A DNA stretch of 64,000 nt from Farysia itapuensis. Taxonomy: Eukaryota; Basidiomycota; Ustilaginomycetes; Ustilaginales; Ustilaginaceae. Of this stretch, positions 1 to 11,919 are shown one piece after another. Positions within the stretch are counted from its first letter, which is position 1. Every line of letters starts with the position of its first letter. Location of the stretch: contig JALBYC010000030.1 of assembly GCA_023212645.1 (NCBI GenBank), forward strand, positions 88,274-152,273, written 5' to 3'. The translations under genes were made by a program, and so were the position numbers. The notes beneath the pieces were generated by a model. The model searched no databases. It had not been told where the DNA came from and worked only from the letters and a program-made list of their open reading frames with translations.

Positions 1-3000
1 CCTCTCAAGCTGGCCTGGAACAGCAACAGCAACAACAGGCATTGCTTGACTCGGCGTCCACCTCGCCTCCTGGTGGTAAAGCAGCAGCTCCTATCACACG
101 AGTTGCCATACGCGATGGCAAGACCATAGGCATCAATGATCACATCTACCTCTCTCCCGCCTGGGCACCCGGTGCAGGGGAGCCCTACATGATAGCTCGC
201 GTCATGGAGTTCGTCACCGCCTCTTCCTCTCGCAGTGGCGCTGCAGCTCTCGCAAGCTCGTCCGGCACTCTTCAAGTTCGAGCCAATCTTTTCCTCCGCA
301 TGCGCGACATCAGTCTCAAGAGCTCCAACGACCCCCGGCTCCTCGTCGCAACTATGCACTCGGATGTCTTTAGCCTGGACAACATCCGTGGAATCTGTGA
401 AGTTCGTCATCGTGATCTGATCGGAGACGGCAAGGCACCCGAGGTCAGCCAGTGGAAGAGGAAGGAAGACCATTTTTACTACCACCAGCTGTACGATCGC
501 TATATTCACCGATTCTACGACGTAATCCCCACCGACAAAATCAAGAATGCTCCGCTTGACGTTCTCGAAACATTGCGTACCCGCTACTCGTTCGTCGCTG
601 CCGAAGCGGGGACGGGTATGATTACCGATCTTACCGACGCTCTTCGAGGCTGCTCCGTCTGTCGCCAGTGGGCTCCCAGTCCGGAATCTGTGCGTTGTGA
701 CACCTGCAAAAAGTACTTTCACATGAAGTGTCTCAATCCGCCATTGCTCTCTAAACCTGCCAAGGGGTACAGCTGGACATGCGCTCCATGCTCCAAGCGG
801 CATGAACAGAATGTCGAGTCTAGTCTCGGCACAGGCGGTCAGACAAGCAGTCCGCCAGACTCTACTGCCCGTGCGCAGACTAGTCAGACATCTACCCGTG
901 GCTTGCCAGGATCTCGTGGCCGCGGAGGTACCGCAGCAAGAGGACGTGGCCGTCCGCCTGGTACGGTAAGACCACACAGCAACAGTATTCAGGAACTCGC
1001 TTCTGCCACCAATTCACCAGATGGCTCGCCAATGCCCGATCGGACTATCGATGATGTGCGCGGCACACGCTGTTTTAACCGATGGCCGTATCGCTACTTT
1101 GGCCAACACACCAACGCAAAAGACGTGCTCGATTCTCACGACTCTGTCTATCCAATTGCCACCACCCGACTCGGTCCCAAGTATCAGGCATCTTTGCCCA
1201 CCTGGGACGAACAGCAAGAGGCCGGAATCGGCACACATATCAAGTCTGGAGACAAGGTCAAGGAAGAGGACGGGCAAACGTCTGCTTCGGCTGCGCCCGC
1301 AGAGACCGTATCATCTGCATCTCTCTTGCTCAAAAGAAGAGGGCGACCTTTCAAAAGGAAGCGCGACAACGCCGAGAGGTCCGATACTCCAGCTACGACG
1401 GGTACTACGACACCCGTCATGGCTGTCGTTCCGATTTCTTCGGATCCACCCGAGTTCGAGCGTGGAACCGAACACAGCGCTGTACCCATCTCTCTGCCTT
1501 CCGTGCTCAGAGACGAAGTTGAGGTCAGCGCATATATCAAAGATGCCCAGGCGAAGTTCAATAAAATCGAGCCGCATAATCTTGATCTGCTTGACCGCGC
1601 ACTGCAGGTCTTTACGGACAAGCAAGGAAATGCAGAGGCAGCAATTGATGCGCTTGCACAAAGCACGCTCGAGGATCTTCGCATCGTCAATTGGTCAGCC
1701 AAGGAGGTAAAGCAGTTTGACATTGGCATCCAAGCCGTCAACTCGGACATGAAGCAGCTCAAGACCTACATCCCAACAAAGAAGGTCGCCGACATTGTCC
1801 GCTACTTTGTCCTGTGGAAGATTCAACGTATCAAGTCTGATTTGCGCAAAGAGGAGCTCGATACTCTCCTGAGCTCCAAGAAGCTGGCCGAAGAGGCTTC
1901 GGCTGCTTCGTCCAAACCCTCGACGTCTAGAGCGGTATCGCCTTCGCTGTCCATCTACACAGACGAAGAACCAGTGGGACCCCCTCCCATCACGTGTGCC
2001 ATGTGTTCCACCGCGACAAGCGACGTATGGTACAAGGGTCCTACTTCTCTCTCTAAACGGATCTTGTGCGTAAGCTGCGGACTGTATTGGAGAAAGTATG
2101 CCGCCGAACCGTACAACACCGATCTGGTGTCTGTCAATACGCGAACTAAAGCAGCCTCGGCCGAAGATGGCATTCTTGGTGTTGCGCCGCCTACTAAGGT
2201 TGCCAAGTTATCCAAAGATGGTAAAATTATCGGCAACGGTGTGTCTGCAGCACCTCTGGTGCCGAGGCCAGAACCAATCAAGTGTGTCATGTGCAGGAGG
2301 ATCGAGCCAAAGAAGAAGCTTGCACAGTGTCGCAACTGCTCGCTTAGCGTGCATCAAGGCTGCTATGGGCTGACGGATGCAGAGCTCGAAATGGACCAGT
2401 GGTTGTGTGATCCTTGCGATAACGAGACGACGCTCGAAGCGGCTCTACTTCCGAGGTGCATTCTGTGCTCACCCGCTGCACAGGAAGATGCAGCTGCTAT
2501 TTGCGCCAAGAATGCTCCAATCACGTCCGGATCAGCTGCGGACAAGAGCCGAGGTCGACCCAAGAAGGACGCCAACGGCTCGAGCACGGCCGCCGCAGCC
2601 CGAAACGCTCCATTGGGTGCCTTGGACGCATTCAAGCCAACAGAGTGCAACAATTGGGCGCATGTATTGTGCTCAGTATGGATGCCCGAGGTCATCTTTA
2701 GTGACATCCACAAGCTCAAGATGGTGGAAAGCTGTGGCAATCTTGCATCATGGCGGTACGAAGCCGAGTGTAGCATCTGCCACGATCAACGCGGCGCCTG
2801 CGTCACCTGCTCGGAACCGTCGTGTCGAAAGACATTCCACGTCTCATGTGCCTACAACCAGCAACCAGGCTACACACTTGCCTTTGAGATAACTCCTGTC
2901 AAGGGCTCCCGGCGGGAAGTGATCCCGACGCTCACTTTCAAGGGCGAAACGGGTCACATGCAGCCGCAAGTCTGGTGCAAGGACCACAAGGAAGTTGCCA

Positions 3001-3437
3001 AGACCAAGAAGCTGTACGACTTGGCCGAGGTGGACTCCAAGTCGTCGCTCACGTCGTTGCAGATGTTTGTCCGCGTCAACAAACATCTGACCGTCACGCC
3101 TGCTTCGATGAATACGTTGGTCGGCGAGACGACGTATGCACTCCTGCGCCGTGCCAAACGCTACGATTCCCTGCTCAGCACGCCAACGACGCTCTACCAC
3201 CCTCTTACGAAAAGATCGCCAAGCACTAATCAGGGCAATATCGCCTATGGCGCAAGCGACGGTACCGCACCGCCCAAACAATGCTGCAATTGCAAGTCCC
3301 GATTCTCACCCTTTTGGTGGAAACTGCCTCCCGCCCACCACTCCATCAAGTCAGAAGACGATGAGGAGTCCGGCCAGCTCAAATTCTGCTGCAACTACTG
3401 CAAAGAAACGACGTTCAAGAGTCTGGACGTTCAGTAG
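1..3437 (+). CDS. SNT2: BAH/PHD/SANT chromatin protein, Snt2-like (5' partial)
   Basis: The frame is open from base 3 and enters from outside the window, so the true start is missing; the first visible codons encode a Gln-rich stretch. In order: a BAH-type domain (about 110-480), a PHD finger with CSVCRQW and HMKCLNPP (about 650-800), an AT-hook-like Gly/Arg segment (900-970), a SANT-like helix region (about 1690-1830), a GATA-like CAMC...CVSC zinc finger (1990-2095), and a PHD plus extended-PHD pair (2280-2990). This BAH-PHD-SANT-PHD order is that of fungal Snt2, a histone-H3-binding component of histone deacetylase complexes and putative E3 ligase. More than 1140 residues are visible, without introns. 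Family assignment is strong; the biochemical role is by homology. It converges on the bZIP gene, with 75 bp between stop codons. Confidence 0.88.
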   Translation, partial: SQAGLEQQQQQQALLDSASTSPPGGKAAAPITRVAIRDGKTIGINDHIYLSPAWAPGAGEPYMIARVMEFVTASSSRSGAAALASSSGTLQVRANLFLRMRDISLKSSNDPRLLVATMHSDVFSLDNIRGICEVRHRDLIGDGKAPEVSQWKRKEDHFYYHQLYDRYIHRFYDVIPTDKIKNAPLDVLETLRTRYSFVAAEAGTGMITDLTDALRGCSVCRQWAPSPESVRCDTCKKYFHMKCLNPPLLSKPAKGYSWTCAPCSKRHEQNVESSLGTGGQTSSPPDSTARAQTSQTSTRGLPGSRGRGGTAARGRGRPPGTVRPHSNSIQELASATNSPDGSPMPDRTIDDVRGTRCFNRWPYRYFGQHTNAKDVLDSHDSVYPIATTRLGPKYQASLPTWDEQQEAGIGTHIKSGDKVKEEDGQTSASAAPAETVSSASLLLKRRGRPFKRKRDNAERSDTPATTGTTTPVMAVVPISSDPPEFERGTEHSAVPISLPSVLRDEVEVSAYIKDAQAKFNKIEPHNLDLLDRALQVFTDKQGNAEAAIDALAQSTLEDLRIVNWSAKEVKQFDIGIQAVNSDMKQLKTYIPTKKVADIVRYFVLWKIQRIKSDLRKEELDTLLSSKKLAEEASAASSKPSTSRAVSPSLSIYTDEEPVGPPPITCAMCSTATSDVWYKGPTSLSKRILCVSCGLYWRKYAAEPYNTDLVSVNTRTKAASAEDGILGVAPPTKVAKLSKDGKIIGNGVSAAPLVPRPEPIKCVMCRRIEPKKKLAQCRNCSLSVHQGCYGLTDAELEMDQWLCDPCDNETTLEAALLPRCILCSPAAQEDAAAICAKNAPITSGSAADKSRGRPKKDANGSSTAAAARNAPLGALDAFKPTECNNWAHVLCSVWMPEVIFSDIHKLKMVESCGNLASWRYEAECSICHDQRGACVTCSEPSCRKTFHVSCAYNQQPGYTLAFEITPVKGSRREVIPTLTFKGETGHMQPQVWCKDHKEVAKTKKLYDLAEVDSKSSLTSLQMFVRVNKHLTVTPASMNTLVGETTYALLRRAKRYDSLLSTPTTLYHPLTKRSPSTNQGNIAYGASDGTAPPKQCCNCKSRFSPFWWKLPPAHHSIKSEDDEESGQLKFCCNYCKETTFKSLDVQ

Positions 3438-3512
3438 ATACTACCGAAGACATCTACTGCTACGAATACAATCTTTAAGCATTTAGGCGGAAAATTACAT
3501 GGAGGGACGTGG

Positions 3513-4748
3513 CTAGGTAGCGGAGGATGTAGGCGCGGGGACGGGAGGGAGTGTCTGAGTGGACACGCCGGACTGGTTGCCCGAAGCGGTGGAAGAGGCT
3601 GCAACGTCCTGTGAAGAGTCCCCGTCGGCTCGAACGGCAGCAGCAGCGGCAGCAGCGGCACTGAGGGAATCCAGGCTTGGATTGCCGTCGGCAGACTCGC
3701 CGTGTTTGCTGCCAGCAGCTCCACCATTGTAAGCATGAGACTGAGCATGGGGATCGAGGCCGGTGCTACCAGAGGGGAAGAGGGACTCTTCTTCCTCGGT
3801 AGTGATGGGCGGAATGGTGGGCAGACTTTCGAGGTACTCGTCAATCTTCATGGGCTGTGGTGGATGACCGACCGCGGTGCCCGAGAGAGCGCCCAATGCG
3901 ACTCGCAGCGTGTGGTGGTCCTGTCGAAGGCCATCAATGGTATGCAGCGACTCGGTGTAGCGACGCTTGCATTCGGTAGCCACGCGCACCGCTTGTTCGA
4001 GACGAATCGCTTTCGCTTCGAGAACTTTGACGTACTTGTCCCTCCGCTCTCGGAATGCGCGCTGGGCAGCCCGATTCTGAGCGGCCCGCTTCGAGGTGGA
4101 CAGCTGGCGCACAGGCTTGTTGCTATCATCGGCCGCGTTATCGCTTGACGAGCCAGCGTTGGGTGCCGGGAACGCGCCCGATGCCAAGTGCTGCTGGTAC
4201 GCGTTCTGCAATTCGTCAGGGACGCCCTCGGTCCATGAGTCAGGCAGATGGAAAGCGTCGTCTCCCGAAGCACCATCCTGTCGAGCATATTTGATAGGCC
4301 GGGCGGAAGCAGAGTTGCCCTGAGACGTGCGACGCTTCGACCCTTTCTTGTCGCCGACATCATTGCTTACAGGCAAAGGGTCGTGATGCACCTGTGGGTT
4401 CTCAGCATGGCCATGCTGCTGGTGTTGGGACTGCTCCTCGTACTGATGTTGCTGAGAGGCGGCTTGCGCTAGCTGCATGACGGCTTCCATAGCGCGCGAG
4501 TCATGCTCGAGATGGTTCCCATCATTGCCCGTCGCGCCAGCTTGGTCGCTGCCACCGGTGCCCTGATCTGCTTGATTGGAAGAACCAATGCTGGGATCAA
4601 TGTTGTGTGTATAGTCGGAAGCTGTCAAAACGAGCAAGACAAAGGCTTAAGTAAGCAACAGGTAGCACTGGATGTTTGGCAACACTACGTTTTACGTACA
4701 ATTGAAGTCATTGTCATTCGGCACGTCGTCTGGTTTGGATGCGTTCAT
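3513..4748 (-). CDS. Yap/AP-1-like bZIP transcription factor
   Basis: Two exons, complement(join(3513..4621,4700..4748)), encode 385 residues. Exon 1 gives a 16-residue N-terminus (MNASKPDD...) after a good start context (GCAGCCATGA). The 78 nt intron has donor GTACGT and acceptor ACAG, and joining restores the frame across a split Ser codon. The basic region (about residues 193-212) carries NRAAQRAFRERR, matching the fungal AP-1/Yap signature NxxAQxxFR, followed by a leucine-zipper heptad region. The N-terminus is Gln/His-rich; the C-terminus is Ser/Ala-rich and probably disordered. It is likely a nuclear DNA-binding regulator of stress or nutrient genes. The exact Yap orthologue cannot be fixed, and no Cys-rich redox domain like that of Yap1 is evident. 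Confidence 0.88.
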
Positions 4749-5211
4749 GGCTGCTACTGTATGCCAGCCCGAGGCTAGTGCGAGACTGCAAGGGTTGCTG
4801 GATGACGGTTGGGAGGTTGGTGTGAGGAGGAGAAGAGTGGAGAATGCAAATTGGGCGACGACAAATGCTGACTGTTCCACTTCCCAATCAGCACACTGCA
4901 CACTTGTCAATCACAATCACCCCCGGAAATGGATGGACGGCCCACCAATACGGATTTGACGTTTAATACAAAATCTTCCGCTTTCCCGACGCAGTGCGGA
5001 TTACAATTTTGGTAGTCCCCATGGCTGCGCACCGGGCCGCCTGCGTATGACCTGACCTCACCATTCACCCTCTGTTCCGCCTCATTCACACCCATCAGAT
5101 CCTGTTCGCTTACAAATATCGCATCTGGAAAAGGTATCCGCAAGGCGTTGACCGCCGAGGCATGTGTGCAGCTGTCTCCTATAGCTCCCATACCGCTATA
5201 CCTACGGCCTG
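4749..5211. promoter_or_regulatory. Shared intergenic region between bZIP and SSH4 starts
   Basis: These 463 bp separate two divergent starts and should hold both promoters and 5' leaders. I see no convincing TATA box, repeat or further coding exon. Confidence 0.4.
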
Positions 5212-7302
5212 ATGCCGAACACGTATAGCTCAGATGAACGGCGAGGTGGCCCGTCTCGTCCACCTGCCTCATACTTACTCAAAGATGACGCCGTCGATTT
5301 ACAGTCCTATCTGCGATACAGTCAAGCAGATGACGAAGATGTAGATGCTAGCTCCTTCCCGCCAAATAAGCCGCGATACAAGAGACCCTTTCGTATGTCA
5401 GACGATAGGATGTTTGTCCAGGATGTGCTAGGCCATGCTCAGGAACACCGGCCCACAACGCTTGACAACCCTGCCTCAGGGTCTAAGCCTACATATCGCC
5501 CACCAACGACGGATGACACGTTAGCACTGCTATTGCCGTTGCTCATCCTCCTTTCCACCTTGCTCTTCCTGATGCTGCTGTTCATCATCCTTATCATTGT
5601 GGTCCGCAAACGTGCCCGCATCGCACTATCCGATTCCGACGGACCTCTTGACGTAGGACGCGAAGAAGAGCTCGAAGGCTCAGGTGGTCTTGACGGTGTC
5701 GAATCACGCTGGCTGGAGACGCAGGAGGAAGCTGTTCGACGAGGTTATCGCCGCGCCAAGGACTGGGTTCTTGCCTATCCACCCGGCACGCAATCGACCG
5801 ACATTACCCTCAGTCAATTCCTCTCCATACAAGAAAAAGGTGTCAGTGCTTGGAGTTTCGATCCTGACTACGAAAGCAACCCATCCGTATATGTCGAAGC
5901 TCGCACCGAGATTACTTTCTTGGCCGATGGCGAAGGCATGGCCCCGCAAGAGGGCGGCGGTGTCTGTGTCCAAAGCAATTTGCCTCTGCCCAAGATCAAC
6001 GAGGTCTACTATTGGGAAGTCAAGATGTTCAACAAGCCAGACAACACCAACGTCGCCGTTGGACTGACGACCAAGCCCTACCCTCAATTCAGACTGCCTG
6101 GGTGGTCCAAGTACTCGATAGGCTTCTTCTCCAGCGATGGTTTCAAGTGCCACAACTACCCATTTGCTGCACAGTCTTACGGTCCTGCATACGTACAAGG
6201 CGACGTCATTGGTATTGGCTACCGTCCAAGGACAGGTACTGTCTTCTTTACACGCAACGGCAAGCGACTTGAGGATGCTTTCATCGGGCTTAACAGGTAC
6301 AATCTCTTCCCCACAGTTGGCGCGGATGGAGCTTGTGAGGTACACGTCAACCTCGGCCAAGCTGGTTTCGTGTTTATCGAAGCCAACGTGAAGAAATGGG
6401 GTCTGGCTCCCATGGTCGGCACACTTGCCCCGCCGCCAGCCTACGGCCAAGAAAGAGGCACCATTCTGATGGAGAGTGGTCAAGGGAGCTCGACAGATCC
6501 CAGAGTGACTGGTACTCAACGCAATCACGCTCAGACACATGACAATGAGCCACCACCGCCGCCAATCTCGCCCTACGACGAGCGATCGCCTTCCAGTTCC
6601 AATGGCAGTGCCAGCACACGATTTCTAGCTCCAGCCCCCCGCTCGTCTTCTCTCCGCAACATGGCGCCTGTGGCCGGTCGACGTTTTGACGACGACGAGG
6701 GGTCAGAAGGAAGCCCACCGAACCCGCCCACTCCCCACCGCCTCGATATCTCGCTGCATTCGCTGTCAGACTCTGCCGGCCGCAGCAGTGCTGAGGACTC
6801 GTACTTCCCTTCCTCCGCCCCTGCTTCTGCGGCACAGCCGGCTGCTGCGACATCGTCATCGTCCGGTGCGGCGACGGCGACTCATTCTCCACCATCGTAT
6901 GCCATCGCTGTCTCCCACGGTTCGCTTGGTGGTACGTCTGCATCTGGCCACAAGGCACGACGTGGTTCTGGCCGCACACATCAACTGGCAAATGCGGTAC
7001 TGGGCATGCTGAGCGACCGCGGTCTTTTGACGCCGTTGAACCACAGTAACCCTTCACCACAGCCGACCCCGGGCGGCGACAATGCAAACGGCAACGGATA
7101 CGGTACCGGGCTTTCTGAAGCCGAGTATGAGCGAATGCTACGAGCCAACACGGCTCGAAACAGCCGCACGCAGTCAAGTACCACGGACGCTACAGCTGCG
7201 GACGGTACCGCCGACTACAGCCTGCAGGGCTGGGCGAGGTGGCTGGGCCTACGCACGACGGGCCCATCACCATCTGGACGACCAAACGGTTCGGTAGCCT
7301 AA
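5212..7302 (+). CDS. SSH4: SSH4-like SPRY membrane protein, Rsp5 ubiquitin-ligase adaptor
   Basis: A single exon of 696 residues. A short hydrophilic N-terminus is followed by one strong transmembrane helix (about residues 104-131) ending in a basic RKR stop-transfer. A SPRY domain follows (about 250-395, with YYWEVK, VGLTTKPYP and GTVFFTRNGKRL), then a long Ser/Pro-rich tail. Two PPxY motifs are visible, PPAY at 408-411 and PPSY at about 560, the expected ligands for WW domains of Rsp5/Nedd4 ligases. This matches yeast Ssh4/Ear1, which bring Rsp5 to cargo at endosomes and vacuoles for multivesicular-body sorting. The extended tail is longer than in yeast. The ATG chosen is the first in the open frame. 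Confidence 0.9.
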   Translation: MPNTYSSDERRGGPSRPPASYLLKDDAVDLQSYLRYSQADDEDVDASSFPPNKPRYKRPFRMSDDRMFVQDVLGHAQEHRPTTLDNPASGSKPTYRPPTTDDTLALLLPLLILLSTLLFLMLLFIILIIVVRKRARIALSDSDGPLDVGREEELEGSGGLDGVESRWLETQEEAVRRGYRRAKDWVLAYPPGTQSTDITLSQFLSIQEKGVSAWSFDPDYESNPSVYVEARTEITFLADGEGMAPQEGGGVCVQSNLPLPKINEVYYWEVKMFNKPDNTNVAVGLTTKPYPQFRLPGWSKYSIGFFSSDGFKCHNYPFAAQSYGPAYVQGDVIGIGYRPRTGTVFFTRNGKRLEDAFIGLNRYNLFPTVGADGACEVHVNLGQAGFVFIEANVKKWGLAPMVGTLAPPPAYGQERGTILMESGQGSSTDPRVTGTQRNHAQTHDNEPPPPPISPYDERSPSSSNGSASTRFLAPAPRSSSLRNMAPVAGRRFDDDEGSEGSPPNPPTPHRLDISLHSLSDSAGRSSAEDSYFPSSAPASAAQPAAATSSSSGAATATHSPPSYAIAVSHGSLGGTSASGHKARRGSGRTHQLANAVLGMLSDRGLLTPLNHSNPSPQPTPGGDNANGNGYGTGLSEAEYERMLRANTARNSRTQSSTTDATAADGTADYSLQGWARWLGLRTTGPSPSGRPNGSVA

Positions 7303-7682
7303 TACACTGACTCCGTACCCACACACACACACATACACAATCGCTGCAGCGCAGCTCTAGATACCACTTTCCGCCACATCTCGCTTGGACATCGCAATCT
7401 CCTTACCCAATTTCTGATCTCACCTAGTTCTTAGCATCTCACTGTCAAACGTCTACGCGTTTTACCCCCGTCGCAACGTGTACACACACACTGAGGACTG
7501 TGTCATGCGAAGGACTGAGTTGATTGCGCAAGGAAACAATGACCGTCCTGGACTGGGATAGCGTAGGTCGGGAATGAAGGACAGGGATCGCGTGCCCTTT
7601 GAGGGCCAAAAAAGAGGGCCGAGCGAATCGCTGCTGGGTATGTTTGGGTGATGGGATAGGAAGACTGGACACACACGAAGTT
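7303..7682. other. Convergent intergenic region with CA microsatellite
   Basis: The stretch lies between the stop codons of SSH4 and ARF6. It contains a short CA dinucleotide run (about 7320-7334) and a second small CA run near 7480. No gene is supported. Confidence 0.5.
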
Positions 7683-8231
7683 TCATGGCTTTGTGGTGGT
7701 GACGTTTTGGCTGAGCCAGCTGAGGCCTTCGTAGAGACCTTCCCCAGATGTGGCGCACGAGGGGTGCACGAACCAGCTTCGGTCCCGCATTCTATGTAAC
7801 CCGAGCTTCTCTGTTACTTCGGCTGGGCTCATGGCACCAGGCAGATCCTGTTTGTTGGCAAAGACGAGCAAGAGACAGTCGCGCATCTCGCGGTCACCAA
7901 TGATACGATGCAGCTCTTGACGTGCTTCGTCAATACGATCTCTGTCCTGACTGTCGACGACAAACACAAGCCCCTGAGTGCCGGTGTAGTAGTGCCTCCA
8001 GAGCGGACGAATCTTGTCCTGTCCGCCAACGTCCCACACGTTGAACTTGACATTCTTGTACTGCACGGTTTCAACGTTAAAGCCTACAGTGGGGATCGTG
8101 GTGACCGACTGGTTCAGCTTGAGCTTGTACAAGATCGTCGTCTTGCCTGCAGCATCGAGGCCAAGCATGAGGATGCGCATCTCTTTGTTGCCAAAGATCT
8201 TGCCCATCGCTTTCGAAAGACTGGAACCCAT
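7683..8231 (-). CDS. ARF6: ADP-ribosylation factor GTPase, ARF6 type
   Basis: A single exon of 182 residues, full length for the family. It has an N-terminal Gly2 for myristoylation, a P-loop GLDAAGKT (24-31), switch I with [14 protein letters not shown] (66-71) in switch II, NKQD for guanine specificity and SCATSGEG near the C-terminus. The [18 protein letters not shown] block and [11 protein letters not shown] are closer to ARF6 than to ARF1. ARF6 GTPases act at the plasma membrane and endosomes in membrane traffic and polarised growth. The N-terminus carries an extra SSLSKAMG segment relative to animal ARF6. The class is unambiguous; the ARF6 subtype is well supported. Confidence 0.95.
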   Translation of the reverse strand: MGSSLSKAMGKIFGNKEMRILMLGLDAAGKTTILYKLKLNQSVTTIPTVGFNVETVQYKNVKFNVWDVGGQDKIRPLWRHYYTGTQGLVFVVDSQDRDRIDEARQELHRIIGDREMRDCLLLVFANKQDLPGAMSPAEVTEKLGLHRMRDRSWFVHPSCATSGEGLYEGLSWLSQNVTTTKP

Positions 8232-8524
8232 GATGACCCGAACCTATACTCTAGGTGTTCACAGTTACGACTAATTGGCGTGACGGGGTATCCAACTTGG
8301 TATCGCAGGTGGTCCAAACGGTAAAGAAAGTGTGAGGTGGTAGTAGCAGTTGAATAGAGGGAAACCCGCGCAAATCTGAGTCAGTTTTTGGCAGCACAGT
8401 GTCACTTGGGCGCCGCGTACCAAAAACTCAAATAAAACGCGTCCCTCTTACGCACTACTGTCAAACCAAAGACAAACATTATTTTGGTTTACACTATGAT
8501 AGAGCGGCCTACTACATGGACCTC

Positions 8525-10006
<1,482 letters not shown>

Positions 10007-10313
10007 CCACGAAGGGACAAAGAAAAAAAAAGCTTCTCACACCGTCGACATCAATGCGTTGCGCCATGGGGGCGGAACGTGCTTGGCCATGCTTAGCGAG
10101 ACTGCCGCACTACAGCTGATCTCGAGCACTCAACCGCACCTTTCGACATTCGTGACCAGTCGCGCGAGCCGTCAGATCTTCTTGTTTGTGGTCTGTGCAC
10201 TGCTGCATGCAACGCTCATTGTGATTCCGTCTCGAGATGGCGTGCTTGCCATGCGGAGAAATCAGCTAAATCAGCTATCAGGGTCTTGTCATTTATCGAT
10301 CTAACACTATACA

Positions 10314-10321
10314 TCACGTGA
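10314..10321. promoter_or_regulatory. Palindromic TCACGTGA, candidate bHLH (Cbf1-type) site
   Basis: A perfect 8 bp palindrome with an E-box core lies in the divergent MET17/CAP2 region. Cbf1 binds RTCACRTG upstream of yeast sulfur genes. The site is nearer CAP2 (117 bp from its ATG) than MET17 (about 390 bp), so its target is uncertain. Confidence 0.4.
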
Positions 10322-10437
10322 TCTTGCCAACTGTGATTGGGATTCTGTGACGTTGTGACTTGAATGCACGGTGCAGTCCAACACACAAACCTCTCAAGTT
10401 TCGACACAGACAGTCAATCTTGGCCCCGTACTTTACG

Positions 10438-11469
10438 ATGACCGACCCTCTAGACCTGTCTCTCGATCTCTTGAGGCGCCTGCCTCCATCCAGAATCGAG
10501 CGGAACTTGGAGACCATCGTCAACTTGATCCCCGCATACGCCGATGACCTTTACTCTTCGGTAGACCAGCCTCTGAAGACGCAAGTCGACAGCTCCAAGG
10601 AAGGTGCAGGACGGGAATATCTGTGTTGTGATTATAACAGAGATGGCGACAGCTGGAGATCATGGATTTCAAATTCGTACTCGCCGCCAATCGAGCCTGA
10701 AGGGGACGAGACTATGTCCAATGGCGAGCCCGGCACGCGACCAAGTGCGCCACTGCGAGCGCTGGAACTCAAAGCCAACAGCGGTTTCGAGACATATGCC
10801 AAGCTTTACTACGAGAACGCTCTGTCGAGCGTATATCTATGGGATCTTGACAGCGACCCAAGTTCGCTGTCCGGCGCAGCTGTCGGAGGCACGCAGGCTC
10901 CATCAACATTTGCAGGTGTAGTCCTTTTCAAGAAGAGTAAGTTGCTGATGGAACTCAATTGGGAGACAGTGCTAACCGCTTTTGCTTGACCAGCCATCGG
11001 TGTTGCTGATGGACAAGGAACATCAGGGGCCTGGGATTCGCTTCATGTCTTCGAGGCCACAGAGCGTGCTGGAGGCAATTCGAAGACCACACCAAGTGGA
11101 AGTGGAGCGAACGCCAGTTACAAGCTCACATCGACCGTCATGCTCGGTCTAACGCGGCAAGAAGACAGCGCAGAAGACGAAGGTGACGTCGTCAAGACCG
11201 GTACCACAAAAGTAGGCAATGTAGAGCTTGCTGGCAGTCTCACAAGACAGTCAGAGGCAGACTATCCTTTGCAAGACTTTGTGTCGCACATCTCCAACAT
11301 CGGACGCATGATTGAAGATATGGAAGCCAAGATGCGCAATCAGCTACAAGAAGTATATTTTGGCAAGACGAGAGATGTTGTTGGCAACCTGCGAAGCACG
11401 CAAAGCTTGGAGAAGGAACGCAATGCCAAAAATCTGCAGAAAGAACTCATGGGTCTCTGGAAGAAGTAA
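10438..11469 (+). CDS. CAP2: F-actin-capping protein subunit beta
   Basis: Two exons, join(10438..10936,10994..11469), encode 324 residues. The 57 nt intron has donor GTAAGT and acceptor CCAG after a CTTGAC branch-like site, and joining gives LFKKTIGV. Recognisable family blocks are the N-terminal DLLRRLPP and NLIPAYADDLYSSVDQPL, then EYLCCDYNRDGDSWRSW, ELKANSGFETYAKLYYE, SVYLWD, and the C-terminal helical region with GRMIEDMEAKMRNQLQEVYFGKT. The protein pairs with capping alpha to cap actin barbed ends. It is somewhat longer than usual owing to acidic and Gly/Ser-rich insertions, for example between SYSPP and LRALELK. Confidence 0.95.
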
Positions 11470-11919
11470 GCACAATGTAAAGTTAAGCACAGTTGCTTCA
11501 ACTTTAGACCTGCAATTTTTGGAACCACACATTCAGACAAGCTGTGCTTCAGCGCAATCCCTGTGGTGACGTCGATCTGACGGTATAAGATGTCTGTAAA
11601 CATGACCGTGATGAGCCCTGAATCGTGAGCGTGAGTGCAACTCATCGCCTCAATCGATCTTGCCGGCCGAGATGAGGAGGTGGGGGCGGCGCCGCGGCGG
11701 TAATTTGAAGGCATGCAGGGTCCAACGGCCTCGGCTGGTTGAATAGCGCGCGAGCGATTCTCCACCCTTGGCTCAGTCACTGTGGCTTTGTCAGGGTCAA
11801 GCTTTGACACCTGAAGCAAGCTATCTCACTCACCTTCAGCTATGCTCATATGCTGAAAAGACAGATTAGCTAGCCATCAAGAGTAGGCACAACGAGCATC
11901 GTCAACGTCATCCTTGCTC
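11470..11919. other. Intergenic region, no gene seen
   Basis: The stretch lies between the CAP2 stop and the next start. Short open frames here have no recognisable content. It presumably holds the CAP2 3' region and the downstream promoter. Confidence 0.4.

Noticed and set aside
7320..7334. CA repeat as a mobile-element or telomere-like signal
   Set aside because: It is a short dinucleotide microsatellite in a 3' region.
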